42,331 nucleotides of DNA from NCBI GenBank assembly GCA_949372635.1, contig CASIAB010000003.1, positions 1 through 42,331 of the forward strand, in the 5' to 3' direction. The DNA is from an uncultured Pseudomonadales bacterium (lineage in GTDB: Bacteria > Pseudomonadota > Gammaproteobacteria > Pseudomonadales > Pseudohongiellaceae). Below are positions 17,458 to 26,321 of this stretch, piece by piece. Made by a program: the position numbers and the translations under genes. Within the stretch, counting starts at the first letter, position 1, and each line of letters opens with the position of its first letter. The notes beneath the pieces were generated by a model, which was not told the origin of the DNA, did no database searches, and worked only from the letters and a program-made list of their open reading frames with translations.

Positions 17458-18210
17458 CTAGTTGATCTTAAGCATCGTAGCTAGACGATCAGCATCCATA
17501 TAACCCGGAATGACTGTGCCATCGGGGAATATTAGTGCTGGTGTGCCGGAAATACCTAACTCATTGCCTAACGCATGGTGCGCCAGGACGGGTGAATCAC
17601 AGTCCCCTGCAGGTAAATTCTGACCATTCTTCGCCTGAGTAAGAGATTTCTTACGATCATCAGAGCACCATACGGAAAGCATCTTGTCATACGAGGCTGC
17701 TTGTGCACCACCACGAGGATAGGCCAGATAACGCACCTCAATGCCCTTCGCCATTAGCTGGTCTAGCTCGCTGTGCAGCTTACGGCAGTACGTGCAGTCA
17801 ACGTCGGTGAATACTGTTATGGATGACTTGACTACCTCGGGCGTAAAGACAATCATTTCCTCGACTGGAATGGCAGCAATTTTCGTCAGGCTACGCGCCT
17901 GCTTCGCTTTTGTGGAGATGTTTACAAGACCCGCATCACCGGCCCGATACATATCACCTGCAAAGAGATAGTCACCGGAAATATCGCTGTAAAGAACCTC
18001 ACCAGTATTCAGTTCGACTTCAAAGATAGTAGATAGCGGCGTGGGTTTCAGACTGACAATTTTCAACTGACCCTGGGATGCCACTTCTATCGCCAGCTCG
18101 AGCTTGCCGCGAAGTGATTGATCGCGATTCTGTGCCTGAGATGCAGTGACAGCAGCTAGCGTCAAGGCTAGTCCCAACATTGCTAACATGGGCTTAATAG
18201 TTATTCTCAT
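17458..18210 (-). CDS. dsbC: Thiol:disulfide interchange protein DsbC
   Basis: Periplasmic disulfide isomerase. From the ATG at 18210 the protein is 250 residues, with a signal peptide (MRITIKPMLAMLGLALTLAA, cleavage after SQA). An N-terminal dimerisation domain follows, containing LYSDISGDYLFAGDMY. The thioredoxin-fold active site ITVFTDVDCTYCRKLHSEL has the redox pair CTYC. The cis-proline loop is GISGTPALIFPDG. This start is preferred over in-frame codons up to 18267 because AAAAGGAG sits just upstream and the signal peptide begins there. A second cysteine pair (SVWCSDD and AGDCDSP) matches the structural disulfide of DsbC. It lies upstream of hom, as in Pseudomonas. The likely electron donor would be a DsbD-type protein such as the one encoded at 8356-11274. 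Confidence 0.93.
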   Translation of the reverse strand: MRITIKPMLAMLGLALTLAAVTASQAQNRDQSLRGKLELAIEVASQGQLKIVSLKPTPLSTIFEVELNTGEVLYSDISGDYLFAGDMYRAGDAGLVNISTKAKQARSLTKIAAIPVEEMIVFTPEVVKSSITVFTDVDCTYCRKLHSELDQLMAKGIEVRYLAYPRGGAQAASYDKMLSVWCSDDRKKSLTQAKNGQNLPAGDCDSPVLAHHALGNELGISGTPALIFPDGTVIPGYMDADRLATMLKIN

Positions 18211-18293
18211 GACTTGTCTCCTTTTGTGCCTATACTTGAGGATCGCGATGGTAACGGCGCGGCGCAAGGCAAAGCTAAAATCGTATCGACCAT

Positions 18294-18322
18294 CTTATAG
18301 CATTTAATAATCGGCTGCTCAA
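18294..18322 (-). promoter_or_regulatory. Probable sigma-70 promoter for dsbC
   Basis: On the minus strand TTGAGC (18322-18317), a 17-bp spacer and TATAAG (18299-18294) make a good sigma-70 promoter. It would start a leader of about 75 nt before the dsbC ATG at 18210. Confidence 0.5.
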
Positions 18323-18451
18323 ACTAGACCAGAGCACGGCCAAATCAATTCCCCTCAGCCGCGCCGCGTTAAATTCCCTGTTCTTCGCAAACATTCATAG
18401 CGTAGATCAAGCCAGATCTATTTCCAACTACATATCGAGTCTATCGGCAGC

Positions 18452-18487
18452 AATAAAAATGGGAAGACTGCGGACAGACTTCCCATT
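18452..18487 (-). terminator. Rho-independent terminator after rplS
   Basis: On the minus strand a 9-bp perfect stem, AATGGGAAG/CTTCCCATT (arms 18487-18479 and 18466-18458), encloses a 12-base loop and is followed by a T-rich run (TTTATTG). It lies about 65 bp past the rplS stop and probably ends the rpsP-rimM-trmD-rplS transcript. Confidence 0.75.
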
Positions 18488-18553
18488 CGATATATCTAGA
18501 TTGGCTGGAGCGCAGCGTTGAGTTTGCATCCTCAAACGGAAAGCCGAGTTATG

Positions 18554-18919
18554 TTAGCTCGACTTCTTTTCCAACTTTTCTGTGATTCTTGCAGCTCGAC
18601 CAGTCAGTTCGCGCAAATAGTAGAGTTTAGCCTGGCGAACAGCACCGCGACGCTTCACTGCAACGCTATCAACAACGGAGCTATAAATCTGGAATACGCG
18701 CTCAACACCTACACCGTGAGATATTTTTCTGACCGTGAACGATGAGTTTACGCCGCGGCTGCGACGTGCAATAACAACACCTTCGAATGCCTGCAAACGC
18801 TCTCTATCGCCTTCCTTAATTTTTACCTGAACGACAACAGTGTCTCCAGGACCAAAGTCTGGAAGTTCCTTGCTCATCTGCTCTTTTTCTATCTGCTGGA
18901 TGATTGTACTCTTGCTCAT
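18554..18919 (-). CDS. rplS: 50S ribosomal protein L19
   Basis: Ribosomal protein at the 30S-50S interface. The 121-residue frame begins [20 protein letters not shown] and carries the family signature [20 protein letters not shown] followed by [21 protein letters not shown] sequence (YSSVVDS here) and [19 protein letters not shown]. Length and landmarks are normal. It is the last gene of the rpsP-rimM-trmD-rplS operon, 110 bp after trmD. That gap contains the small hairpin ATTGGCATTTGCCAAT (18946-18961). Confidence 0.98.
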   Translation of the reverse strand: MSKSTIIQQIEKEQMSKELPDFGPGDTVVVQVKIKEGDRERLQAFEGVVIARRSRGVNSSFTVRKISHGVGVERVFQIYSSVVDSVAVKRRGAVRQAKLYYLRELTGRAARITEKLEKKSS

Positions 18920-19029
18920 CGTCTTGCTCCTGAAACCTTGTAGCGATTGGCATTTGCCAATTCTTAGTAAATCGAAATTTTCAAAAATTTGTTATCTAAC
19001 TAGTTAGTCGACCTAGCAAATTTAGGCTA

Positions 19030-19797
19030 CTACGCTTTAAACCGACCATGGTCTTGCTTGAACTGCTCTAATAATTCTTCCTGCTCGATCTCCAGCGACA
19101 TCGATTCCAACAAGTCTGGTCTCTTCAACCAGGTCGCACCTAAACTCTGTTTCAGCCGCCACTTGCGTATCGCTTCGTGATCCCCGCTGAGCAGCACTTT
19201 AGGTACATCCGACCCATCGATACTCTGCGGTCTGGTATACTCAGGGCTGTGCAACAAGCCATTGCTAAAACTATCTTCTAACGCCGAGCCTTCATCACCT
19301 AACGCACCAGGCTGAAACCTGGTCATGGCATCGATCAGTATCATCGCTGCCAACTCGCCGCCGCTGATTATGAAATCACCCAGCGACCATTCTTCATCTA
19401 TTTCATTCTCAAGCACACGATTGTCTATGCCTTGATAGCGACCGCATAGCAACACCATGCTTTCTCGCTTGGCAAGATCGATAATCGAACCTTGCTTCAG
19501 GGTCTGACCCTGCGGCGACAAGTAGATGACTCTAGCCTTCTCACCAATCGTTTGTTTCTGGCTTACTGCCTCCCTCGCCGCGGTTATTGATGCTATTAGC
19601 GGTTCGGTCTTCATTAGCATTCCTGGACCACCACCGAATGGCTTATCGTCCACAGTACGATGCTTATCAGTTGTATAGTCGCGCGGATTAAATAACTCAA
19701 GATTCATTAGACCCAAGCGTACCGCCCTGCCACTGATGCCATGATCTGTCACGGCAGCGAACATTTCTGGAAATAAGGTGACTATTCCAAGCTGCAT
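19030..19797 (-). CDS. trmD: tRNA (guanine-N1-)-methyltransferase
   Basis: SPOUT-family methyltransferase that makes m1G37 in tRNAs and prevents frameshifting. The 255-residue protein begins [20 protein letters not shown]. It has [20 protein letters not shown], the trefoil-knot motifs [20 protein letters not shown] and [13 protein letters not shown], and HSPEYTRP. All conserved SAM-binding pieces are present and length is normal. It lies between rimM (66 bp) and rplS in the conserved ribosomal operon. Confidence 0.98.
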   Translation of the reverse strand: MQLGIVTLFPEMFAAVTDHGISGRAVRLGLMNLELFNPRDYTTDKHRTVDDKPFGGGPGMLMKTEPLIASITAAREAVSQKQTIGEKARVIYLSPQGQTLKQGSIIDLAKRESMVLLCGRYQGIDNRVLENEIDEEWSLGDFIISGGELAAMILIDAMTRFQPGALGDEGSALEDSFSNGLLHSPEYTRPQSIDGSDVPKVLLSGDHEAIRKWRLKQSLGATWLKRPDLLESMSLEIEQEELLEQFKQDHGRFKA

Positions 19798-19863
19798 CGC
19801 TTACACCTCTGGCTTACAACTTCTGTGACTTCTGATGAGCGCTTTTTAATCAATAAAAAGGGC

Positions 19864-20409
19864 TCAATCCAGATAGTCTGCTTCCCAATCTACTCGAATA
19901 GTCTGATTTTCCAGATCTATCTCGATTACTACCGAATCTACTAAATAGGGAATAAGCCTTTCCCGGTCATCGATGCTTTCGTTATTTGCTTTAACTACCA
20001 ACACATCATTGGCGCCTGTCTCTAACAAATGGCTAACCCGGCCAAAAATTTGTTCGTGCAGGTTGACCACTTTAAGGTCTTGTAGCTGATGCCAATAGAA
20101 TTCGCCGTAATCTAATTGAGGCAATTTCTCACTCGCTATCGTTAATTGTGTGCCAGTCAGTAGTCTTGCCGTTTCAGGGTCATCGTAACCCTTGAAATGG
20201 ACCAACAAAGCTTTGTTTGCACGGCTGTGCTCGTCGAGCTCTAACTCCTGAGACCGTCCCCCAACTTGTGCGGCAAAGCACGAGTAGTCGAGAATATTTT
20301 CAATCGGTGAGGTAAAGGAAATCAGCTTCAGCCAACCCTTTAGGCCATGTACCCGACCAATTTCTCCGAGTATAACCTTCTCACTATCTGCTACGGGTTT
20401 ACTTAACAC
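19864..20409 (-). CDS. rimM: Ribosome maturation factor RimM (GTG start)
   Basis: Assists 30S head assembly through binding of S19. The 181-residue protein has an N-terminal VILGEIGRVHGLKGWLKL followed by FTSP, matching the RimM N-domain. A PRC-barrel part has EFYWHQLQDLKVVN, GRVSHLLETGANDVLVV, ERLIPYL and the final IRVDWEADYLD. The start is a GTG at 20409, 21 bp after rpsP. No better ATG precedes the conserved block and no strong ribosome-binding sequence is visible, so translational coupling to rpsP is plausible. Confidence 0.96.
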   Translation of the reverse strand: MLSKPVADSEKVILGEIGRVHGLKGWLKLISFTSPIENILDYSCFAAQVGGRSQELELDEHSRANKALLVHFKGYDDPETARLLTGTQLTIASEKLPQLDYGEFYWHQLQDLKVVNLHEQIFGRVSHLLETGANDVLVVKANNESIDDRERLIPYLVDSVVIEIDLENQTIRVDWEADYLD

Positions 20410-20430
20410 CCAGACAACGCGATATCAAAA

Positions 20431-20691
20431 TCACGCCTCTGTTGTAGAGGTCTCTACCGCAGCCTTCGCCAGTGTTGATACGCGAGGGCTGAGCTGTGCA
20501 CCTTGTGCTGTCCAGTAAGACATGCGATCGCGATCAAGACGCAAACGCTCTTCTTGACCTTTAGCACGTGGGTTAAAGAAGCCAATTCTCTCAATAAAAC
20601 GCCCATCACGCGCATTGCGGCTGTCACTTACTGTGATGTGATAAAAAGGCCGTTTCTTAGCACCACCACGTGACAATCGAATCGTGACCAT
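20431..20691 (-). CDS. rpsP: 30S ribosomal protein S16
   Basis: Ribosomal protein of 86 residues, standard length. It begins [20 protein letters not shown] and continues [20 protein letters not shown] with [13 protein letters not shown], all hallmark S16 sequence. An AGGAAAT ribosome-binding sequence precedes the ATG. It is the first gene of the rpsP-rimM-trmD-rplS operon. The 250-bp gap to ffh holds a possible -10 (TAGAAT, 20811-20806 on the minus strand) but no gene. Confidence 0.98.
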   Translation of the reverse strand: MVTIRLSRGGAKKRPFYHITVSDSRNARDGRFIERIGFFNPRAKGQEERLRLDRDRMSYWTAQGAQLSPRVSTLAKAAVETSTTEA

Positions 20692-20941
20692 AAGTATTTC
20701 CTGTCATTCCAATGTATAAAACTAATGTTTAAGAGTTACGCGAGCAGAGGCTGATTCTGCTCCTGCACAGAGTAAGAACAGACGTGCTCGGGTAAAAAGG
20801 CGGGTATTCTATGTTAATTAGGATGTGATTGGAAGCCTAGAGACACAGTATTATCGCGGGTTACGTGGCTAAAACACACAGAATAGTCAGACATTTCTGT
20901 GAGGCCTGAAATGCTTCACCTTTTTTTGAATTATTACCCCA

Positions 20942-22333
20942 TTAAGAGCGTGGAAATTGCCCGGGGCCACCCGGAAACCCGCCGCCAGCAACGCCCTGCA
21001 TACCGCCTAGGCCACGCATCATATTGGCCATATTGCCGCCCTTCATCTTTTTCATCACCTTCTGCATCTGCTTATGCTGCTTCAGCAGTCGATTAAGGTC
21101 TTGAATCTGGGTTCCTGAGCCAACGGTAATTCGTCTTTTCCTAGATCCATTTAGCGTATCTGGATTGGTTCGCTCACGTGGCGTCATCGAATTAATGATC
21201 GCTTCCATCTGCCGAAATTTGGAGTCATCCACCATCTTCTCGGCCCCAGGTGGCAGCCCACCAAGGCCAGGCATCTTATCCATAATGCTGGCTACGCCGC
21301 CCATATTCTGCATTTGTGCGAGCTGCTCCTTAAAATCCTCTAGATCGAAGCCTTTGCCCTTTTTGATCTTGCGGGCGAGCTTCTCTGCCTTAACCTTGTC
21401 GACTTTCTTTTCAGCTTCCTCGATAAGCGAGAGCATGTCGCCCATGCCGAGGATTCTTGAGGCGATTCGATCAGGATAGAACGGCTCGAGCGCATCGATC
21501 TTCTCGCCCATGCCGATAAACTTGATGGGTTTTCCCGTGATATGTCGCACGGACAAAGCAGCACCGCCTCTCGCATCACCATCTGCCTTGGTCAGCACTA
21601 CACCCGTTAACGGCAGGGCATCATTGAATGCCTTAGCCGTATTGGCGGCATCCTGCCCCGTCATAGCATCAACGACAAACAACGTCTCAACTGGATTTAA
21701 CTGGCTATGAAGCTGCTGAATCTCTCCCATCATTTCCTGATCGATGGCTAGGCGTCCAGCAGTATCCACTATTAATACGTCTACAAATTTGCGCTTGGCC
21801 TCAGCTAAGGCCGCCGCTGCAATCGCCGAAGGTGTCTGACTGTTATTGCTGGCAAAGAACGCTACATCAACCTCGAGAGCCAGTGTCTGCAACTGCTGAA
21901 TGGCCGCCGGACGATAAACGTCGGCACTCACCACCATCACTGATTTCTTCAAATGGTTTTTGAGCCAGCGTGCGAGCTTGGCCGCGGTAGTGGTCTTACC
22001 TGCACCCTGCAGGCCGGCCATCAATATGACTGCCGGTGGCGTTGCCTTTAGATCCAACTCGGCGTTGGCGGTACCCATGATAGATTCGAGTTCGGCCTGA
22101 ACGATTTTGATGAATGCCTGTCCTGGCGTTAGACTCTTAGAGACTTCCTGTCCAACGGCGCGCAAACTGACTCTCGTGACAAAATCTTTGACCACAGACA
22201 GCGCAACGTCCGCCTCGAGGAGCGCGCGGCGGACTTCACTTAGGGCATCTTGAATATTAGCTTCGGTGAGATTGCCCTTACCCGTGAGCTTTCTTAACGT
22301 ACCTGAGAGTCTATCTGTGAGGTTGTCGAACAA
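20942..22333 (-). CDS. ffh: Signal recognition particle protein Ffh
   Basis: GTPase that binds 4.5S RNA and signal sequences for co-translational membrane targeting. The 463-residue protein has an N domain (MFDNLTDRLSGTLRKLTGKG). Its G domain has GLQGAGKTTTAAKLARWL, DVYRPAAIQQL, VDTAGRLAID, TKADGDARGGAALS and FIGMGEKIDALEPF. The methionine-rich M domain includes the RNA-binding RKRRITVGSGTQIQDLNRLL. The C-terminus is a Met/Gly-rich tail ending GGFPGGPGQFPRS. It is complete and upstream of rpsP on the same strand. A TATACT at 22444-22439 (minus strand) may be its -10. It diverges from the YpjD-like gene over 229 bp. Confidence 0.98.
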   Translation of the reverse strand: MFDNLTDRLSGTLRKLTGKGNLTEANIQDALSEVRRALLEADVALSVVKDFVTRVSLRAVGQEVSKSLTPGQAFIKIVQAELESIMGTANAELDLKATPPAVILMAGLQGAGKTTTAAKLARWLKNHLKKSVMVVSADVYRPAAIQQLQTLALEVDVAFFASNNSQTPSAIAAAALAEAKRKFVDVLIVDTAGRLAIDQEMMGEIQQLHSQLNPVETLFVVDAMTGQDAANTAKAFNDALPLTGVVLTKADGDARGGAALSVRHITGKPIKFIGMGEKIDALEPFYPDRIASRILGMGDMLSLIEEAEKKVDKVKAEKLARKIKKGKGFDLEDFKEQLAQMQNMGGVASIMDKMPGLGGLPPGAEKMVDDSKFRQMEAIINSMTPRERTNPDTLNGSRKRRITVGSGTQIQDLNRLLKQHKQMQKVMKKMKGGNMANMMRGLGGMQGVAGGGFPGGPGQFPRS

Positions 22334-22562
22334 TGTGGGCTACCACCTGACTACTTGACTATGAATTGAGCGAGCTAATTAATAGGGTTCTTATCGAACC
22401 GCTTTCTAAGAAATTGCTCGAAGCATTAACCGAACCGCAGTATAGCGAATCCCAAGCGCATTAAAAAAGGGCTTCTACCGTTAGTATACATGTGCGACAC
22501 TTTCCTACAGAATAATTTATCTCTCTTAACGCGTCTCTGGCGAAGATCAATCTTTATTCATC

Positions 22563-23360
22563 ATGCAAGTTACCGTAATTTCCGGACTATTCGCTGTATT
22601 CTTCTACTTGATGGGCTCTGTCTTTCAAGGCATGAATTTCAAGTCGAATAAAGAAACGCGCAGCCAGGTTTTCATATTTGGAGGTTTAGCCGTCTTAGCG
22701 CACGCGTTGAGCGCATATGGGGTTATTCTAAGCACCGATGGCTTTCACTTCGGCCTGTTTGAAATCAGCACACTAATAACTCTATCAATTTCGCTTCTGG
22801 TGCTCATTAGCAGCCTGCGCAAACCATTACAGATACTCTTTCTCGGCCTGTTTCCCCTGGCCGCTATCAGCATCCTAGCTTCCCTCGCTATTCGCAGTGA
22901 CTATCCGCCGACGAATATGAGCCTACCTCTTGCCAGCCATGTGCTAATTTCGATTCTAGCCTACAGCTTTATCACCATCGCCGCCTTGCAGGCTAGCTTT
23001 CTTGCCTACCAAGACCATCAGCTAAAACACAGGCATGCCAGCGGGCTGATTCCCAAACTTCCTTCGCTTCAAGATATGGAAGCCTTCCTATTCGAACTGG
23101 TCTGGGTTGGGCAGGTACTACTAACGCTTACCATCGCCACCGCGTTCTTATTCTTCGACGATATCTGGGGGGCAGACGGGGTCATTCACAAGACCGTATT
23201 TTCACTCTTAGCCTGGATCGTTTTCGCAGTTCTACTCTGGGGCCGCCACCAGCTTGGCTGGCGTGGTCAAACCGCTATTCGCGGCACCCTAAGTGGGTTC
23301 ACGCTTCTTATCATTGGGTTCTATGGCGTGAAGTTCGCTCTGGAATACTTAATCATTTGA
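22563..23360 (+). CDS. YpjD-like inner-membrane protein, CcsA/CcmC heme-handling family
   Basis: A 265-residue protein with about eight hydrophobic segments, starting MQVTVISGLFAVFFYLMGSV. The C-terminal part has the family's histidine-containing strings WGADGVIHKTVFSLLAWIVF and GRHQLGWRGQTAIRGTLSGF. YpjD proteins belong to the cytochrome c assembly (CcsA/CcmC/HemX) superfamily. Their exact role in gammaproteobacteria is not settled. The position next to ffh and before a CorC-type gene on the same strand (52 bp apart) is the arrangement found in Pseudomonas and E. coli relatives and supports the call. Start ATG at 22563. Confidence 0.85.
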   Translation: MQVTVISGLFAVFFYLMGSVFQGMNFKSNKETRSQVFIFGGLAVLAHALSAYGVILSTDGFHFGLFEISTLITLSISLLVLISSLRKPLQILFLGLFPLAAISILASLAIRSDYPPTNMSLPLASHVLISILAYSFITIAALQASFLAYQDHQLKHRHASGLIPKLPSLQDMEAFLFELVWVGQVLLTLTIATAFLFFDDIWGADGVIHKTVFSLLAWIVFAVLLWGRHQLGWRGQTAIRGTLSGFTLLIIGFYGVKFALEYLII

Positions 23361-23412
23361 AAACACATTCCGTCCAGCTATTCCATCATAGCCTCTACGA
23401 GATAGTGCTTAA

Positions 23413-24696
23413 ATGAGCGCCGAAGAACCCAGCCTCGCCATGTTGCTCCTTTCCTTCGGATTGCTGATCCTAGCCTCGGCATATTTTTCCAGCTCCGAAA
23501 CCGCAATGATGAGCCTTAATCGCTACCGTCTGAAGCACCTCGCGAGAAATAAACACGCCGGGGCGAGTCGCGCGAGCAAACTTTTGGAAACTCCCGACAA
23601 ACTGATCGGCGTCATCCTGATTGGAAACAATTTCGTTAACTTTCTCGCTGCAGCAATCGCCACAACAATCGCAATTCAAATATTTGGCGAACCAGCACCA
23701 CTGATTACTGCAATCGTCCTAACACTTGTCGTGTTAATATTCGCCGAGGTAACACCGAAGACTATTGCAGCACTCTATCCTGAGAAAATCGCCCACCCTT
23801 CTAGCCTGATTCTGCTTCTACTGCTGAAAATTCTGTATCCAGTTGTATGGATGGTCAATGTAGTTTCGAATGCACTAGTGAGGGTCTTAGGTTTTAATTC
23901 AGTATCTGATGACAGCCATCAGCAACTCTCTGCAGAGGAACTGCGTACTGTCGTCTACGAGTCCAGCGAGAGAATATCACGGCGCAGACAGGGCATGCTG
24001 CTCAACATCCTCGACTTAGAACACGTTACCGTGAATGACATTCTCGTACCGAGACATGACATTGTCGGCATAGATATAGAAGCCAACACTGACGAAATTT
24101 TAAGCCTAATCAGCAGCAGCCAGCACACGCGTATGCCCGTCTATAAAAAAGACATCAATAACCTAGTTGGTATACTGCATCTGCGCAGTGTCGGCAAACT
24201 GATCCGACTGGAGACGGTCAATAAGGCTGCAATACTCGGCGAAACTATCGAGCCCTATTACATACCCGAAAGCACGCCTTTGCACATTCAATTGTCTAAA
24301 TTCCAGACAAAGAAATTGCGTATGGCGGTCGTCGTTGATGAATACGGCGCTATCAAAGGTCTTGTAACACTAGAGGATATTCTCGAAGAAATCGTTGGTG
24401 AATTTACTACCGACCTTGCTAATAGCAGCAAAGATTTTCATGCTCAGCAAGATGGTAGCTACCTTATCGACGGTTCCACCAGCATTCGCGACATCAATCG
24501 CATTCTCTCTTGGAATCTAGACAACACTGGGGCAAAAACCCTCAGCGGCTTACTAACTGAGATGCTTCAATCGATCCCGGATTCATCAGTGGGCATCAGG
24601 CTCGACGGTTACTATGCAGAGACGGTGCAGGTAAAGGGCAATGTTATTCGCACAGTCAAAATGTGGCAGAAAGAGAAGGTGGAAGAAGACGATTAG
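23413..24696 (+). CDS. HlyC/CorC (CNNM)-family transporter
   Basis: A 427-residue membrane protein. Its N-terminal DUF21/CNNM domain has MMSLNRYRLKHLARNKHAGA, VILIGNNFVNFLAAAIAT and FAEVTPKTIAALYPEKIAHP. A CBS pair spans about residues 205-330 (VNDILVPRHDIVGIDIEANT ... VVVDEYGAIKGLVTLEDILE, EIVGEF). A C-terminal CorC/HlyC FAD-like domain contains GAKTLSGLLTEM. Family members are implicated in magnesium export or resistance (YfjD/CorB-like), and the name HlyC is historical. It is probably co-transcribed with the YpjD-like gene. Its stop is five bases from the convergent phosphopantetheinyl transferase stop, with no terminator hairpin visible between them. Confidence 0.9.
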   Translation: MSAEEPSLAMLLLSFGLLILASAYFSSSETAMMSLNRYRLKHLARNKHAGASRASKLLETPDKLIGVILIGNNFVNFLAAAIATTIAIQIFGEPAPLITAIVLTLVVLIFAEVTPKTIAALYPEKIAHPSSLILLLLLKILYPVVWMVNVVSNALVRVLGFNSVSDDSHQQLSAEELRTVVYESSERISRRRQGMLLNILDLEHVTVNDILVPRHDIVGIDIEANTDEILSLISSSQHTRMPVYKKDINNLVGILHLRSVGKLIRLETVNKAAILGETIEPYYIPESTPLHIQLSKFQTKKLRMAVVVDEYGAIKGLVTLEDILEEIVGEFTTDLANSSKDFHAQQDGSYLIDGSTSIRDINRILSWNLDNTGAKTLSGLLTEMLQSIPDSSVGIRLDGYYAETVQVKGNVIRTVKMWQKEKVEEDD

Positions 24697-24701
24697 ATTA
24701 G

Positions 24702-25514
24702 CTATTTGCTACGAATCACTTGAACATCTTGTGCGATCACCCTATCCAAGCTTCTCAACCTCCACAGAGACACCGTATGCGCTACACAATCTTTGCCAGC
24801 CTTCGCTGCAACTGCCAGTTTAAAATCTGACCCTGCTGACAGTTGCCAAAACTGCCAGGCTTTTTCCGAGTCATTGCGCTGCGCATCAAACTCAATTGTC
24901 AGCCCATCGTTACCCGGAAAGCCATAGGAGAAGTGCTGCAGTGGTATCGCCAACCCCATGCCGCAAGCCTTGATATACGCTTCCTTTAATGCCCATAAAT
25001 CATAAAAGCGCGATTGTTGCTGATCTTTTGGCAAGTTAAGTAATTGGGCTGCTTCATTGTCCGAGAAATAGCGCCGTGCAATAGCCGCTATTCGTCGCGG
25101 CTTTCTGGCGCACTCGACGTCAATGCCGATATCTTTGAAACGCGACACCGCAAGAACCACCTTCTCGGCCGAATGGGACAGGCTGAAATAGAGCGAAGTA
25201 CGATTCTGCTCTTCGCTGATCGCAGGTTTACCATAGTCGTTGTAAGTAAAATTCCAAGATGCCGGGGCTACTGAACTATCGTAGCTCGATAACGCAATCC
25301 GTATGAGAACGCGACCGAGCAACAACTGCTTACGGAGCTGATCGAACTGATAGCGCTGAAATCTCTTGAGCTCGGTTTCCGTTAGCCAAGCAAGGCACTC
25401 GCTCTGCAACGAAGACAGCTCGAAATCAGCCTCCTCTAACTGCCACAGGTGAATCTCTGACTTTTCAATTCGCATCTCTGTCACAAAATAACACTCTCTT
25501 CGATAACCCTCCAT
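24702..25514 (-). CDS. 4'-phosphopantetheinyl transferase, Sfp-type
   Basis: Transfers the phosphopantetheine arm of CoA to carrier proteins (ACP, PCP). The key motifs are GIDVECARKPRRIAAIARRYF (GxDxE-type magnesium site, about residue 130) and FYDLWALKEAYIKACGMGLAI (WxxKEAxxK, about residue 170). Upstream is YGKPAISEEQNRTSLYFSLS followed by HS. Length as drawn is 270 residues. The real start may be the in-frame ATG at 25475 (MRIEKSEIHLWQLEE), as the first 13 residues look unlike the family and no ribosome-binding site clearly decides. No carrier-protein or synthase gene is nearby, so the substrate is open. Convergent with the CorC-type gene. Confidence 0.9.
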   Translation of the reverse strand: MEGYRRECYFVTEMRIEKSEIHLWQLEEADFELSSLQSECLAWLTETELKRFQRYQFDQLRKQLLLGRVLIRIALSSYDSSVAPASWNFTYNDYGKPAISEEQNRTSLYFSLSHSAEKVVLAVSRFKDIGIDVECARKPRRIAAIARRYFSDNEAAQLLNLPKDQQQSRFYDLWALKEAYIKACGMGLAIPLQHFSYGFPGNDGLTIEFDAQRNDSEKAWQFWQLSAGSDFKLAVAAKAGKDCVAHTVSLWRLRSLDRVIAQDVQVIRSK

Positions 25515-25556
25515 TGCTCTACTTTAGTCAGCAGCAATCTAATTGGCACTTGTCTT

Positions 25557-26321
25557 TTAGATCTCAAAGATACATTTCACCTGCTTACGCGCTATATGAG
25601 ATTCGCTCGGATACGCAAAAGCATTGATTACATAGTGTATGCCGTCTAGATCGATGGCTTGGTTCACATGACTGTGCCCATACACATGAATCGTTGGGCT
25701 TAACTGCTTCACCTGCAATCCTAAGGCCTCACTCCCGAGCACCGGGCAAACATTTCTTCGCTTAGCCGGTATGCCCAGCAGGCATAACATCTATTTTAGG
25801 AAAAAAGCTGAGAAAAACTTATTACTGTCTTGTTGCGGATTTTTAGTTTGTGGATATTCAGCTTAAGAAAATGCTCTGTAACATCCTGACTTTCGGCTAA
25901 ATGTTCAGGCCAAGAGCATGCTCGGAAATCGCGCCATGCCCTGCGCAGGTGTCGGCCTGGTTCCCCGAAGGAGAAATCGTACCAAGAATACAAGGGCACG
26001 AAACTAATATCAGGCAACTTCGAAAACATCTGTACGAACACCGCAGGACTTACAAAGCTCAGAGATCGCTTCAAACTTATCCAGAGAACAGTCGAAATCA
26101 TCTTCCCGAACCCACAACTCATGATTGCCCGGCACAAACAATACCGCCTTAAAACTTGCTGCGAGCGAGATGAATACTTGCTCAAGCAGCGGCATCTTAT
26201 CAGTCACGTCGCCAGCGAGAATTAGGATGTCTTTTGCGTATTCCTTACGGTCCAGACTAAGAACCCAGGCTAGGTTTTCTGCATAGTCGACATGGACATC
26301 CGAAACAGCAAATACCCTCAT
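25557..26321 (-). pseudogene. Calcineurin-like metallophosphoesterase, frameshifted
   Basis: A metallophosphoesterase can be read in pieces. From the ATG at 26321: MRVFAVSDVHVDYAENLAWV, then ILAGDVTDK and VLFVPGNHELWVR, the first three metal motifs (DVH, GDV, GNHE). Near 26030 the frame shifts to KLPDISFVPLYSWYDFSFGE, then RNKTVISFSQLFS. At about 25796 it shifts again and continues IPAKRRNVCPVLGSEALGLQ, with IHVYGHSHVNQAIDLDGIHY and ARKQVKCIFEI. A short PKIDVMP piece in yet another phase shows at least three indels in all. One lies in an A6 run. With the GHxH motif separated from the rest, no functional enzyme can be made from the sequence as given. Its start codon overlaps the oxyR stop region (shared bases 26318-26321), so it was probably co-transcribed with oxyR. 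Confidence 0.8.

Larger units (their letters stand above)
18211..18553. other. Intergenic region dsbC-rplS, no gene
   Basis: About 340 bp without a supportable ORF. It holds a promoter candidate for dsbC and the rplS terminator. In Pseudomonas-type genomes xerD usually sits between the rplS operon and dsbC. I found no recognisable xerD fragment in any frame here. Confidence 0.6.

Noticed and set aside
18946..18961. ATTGGCATTTGCCAAT hairpin between trmD and rplS as a regulatory element or small RNA
   Set aside because: A short isolated palindrome without promoter or terminator features; could be chance.
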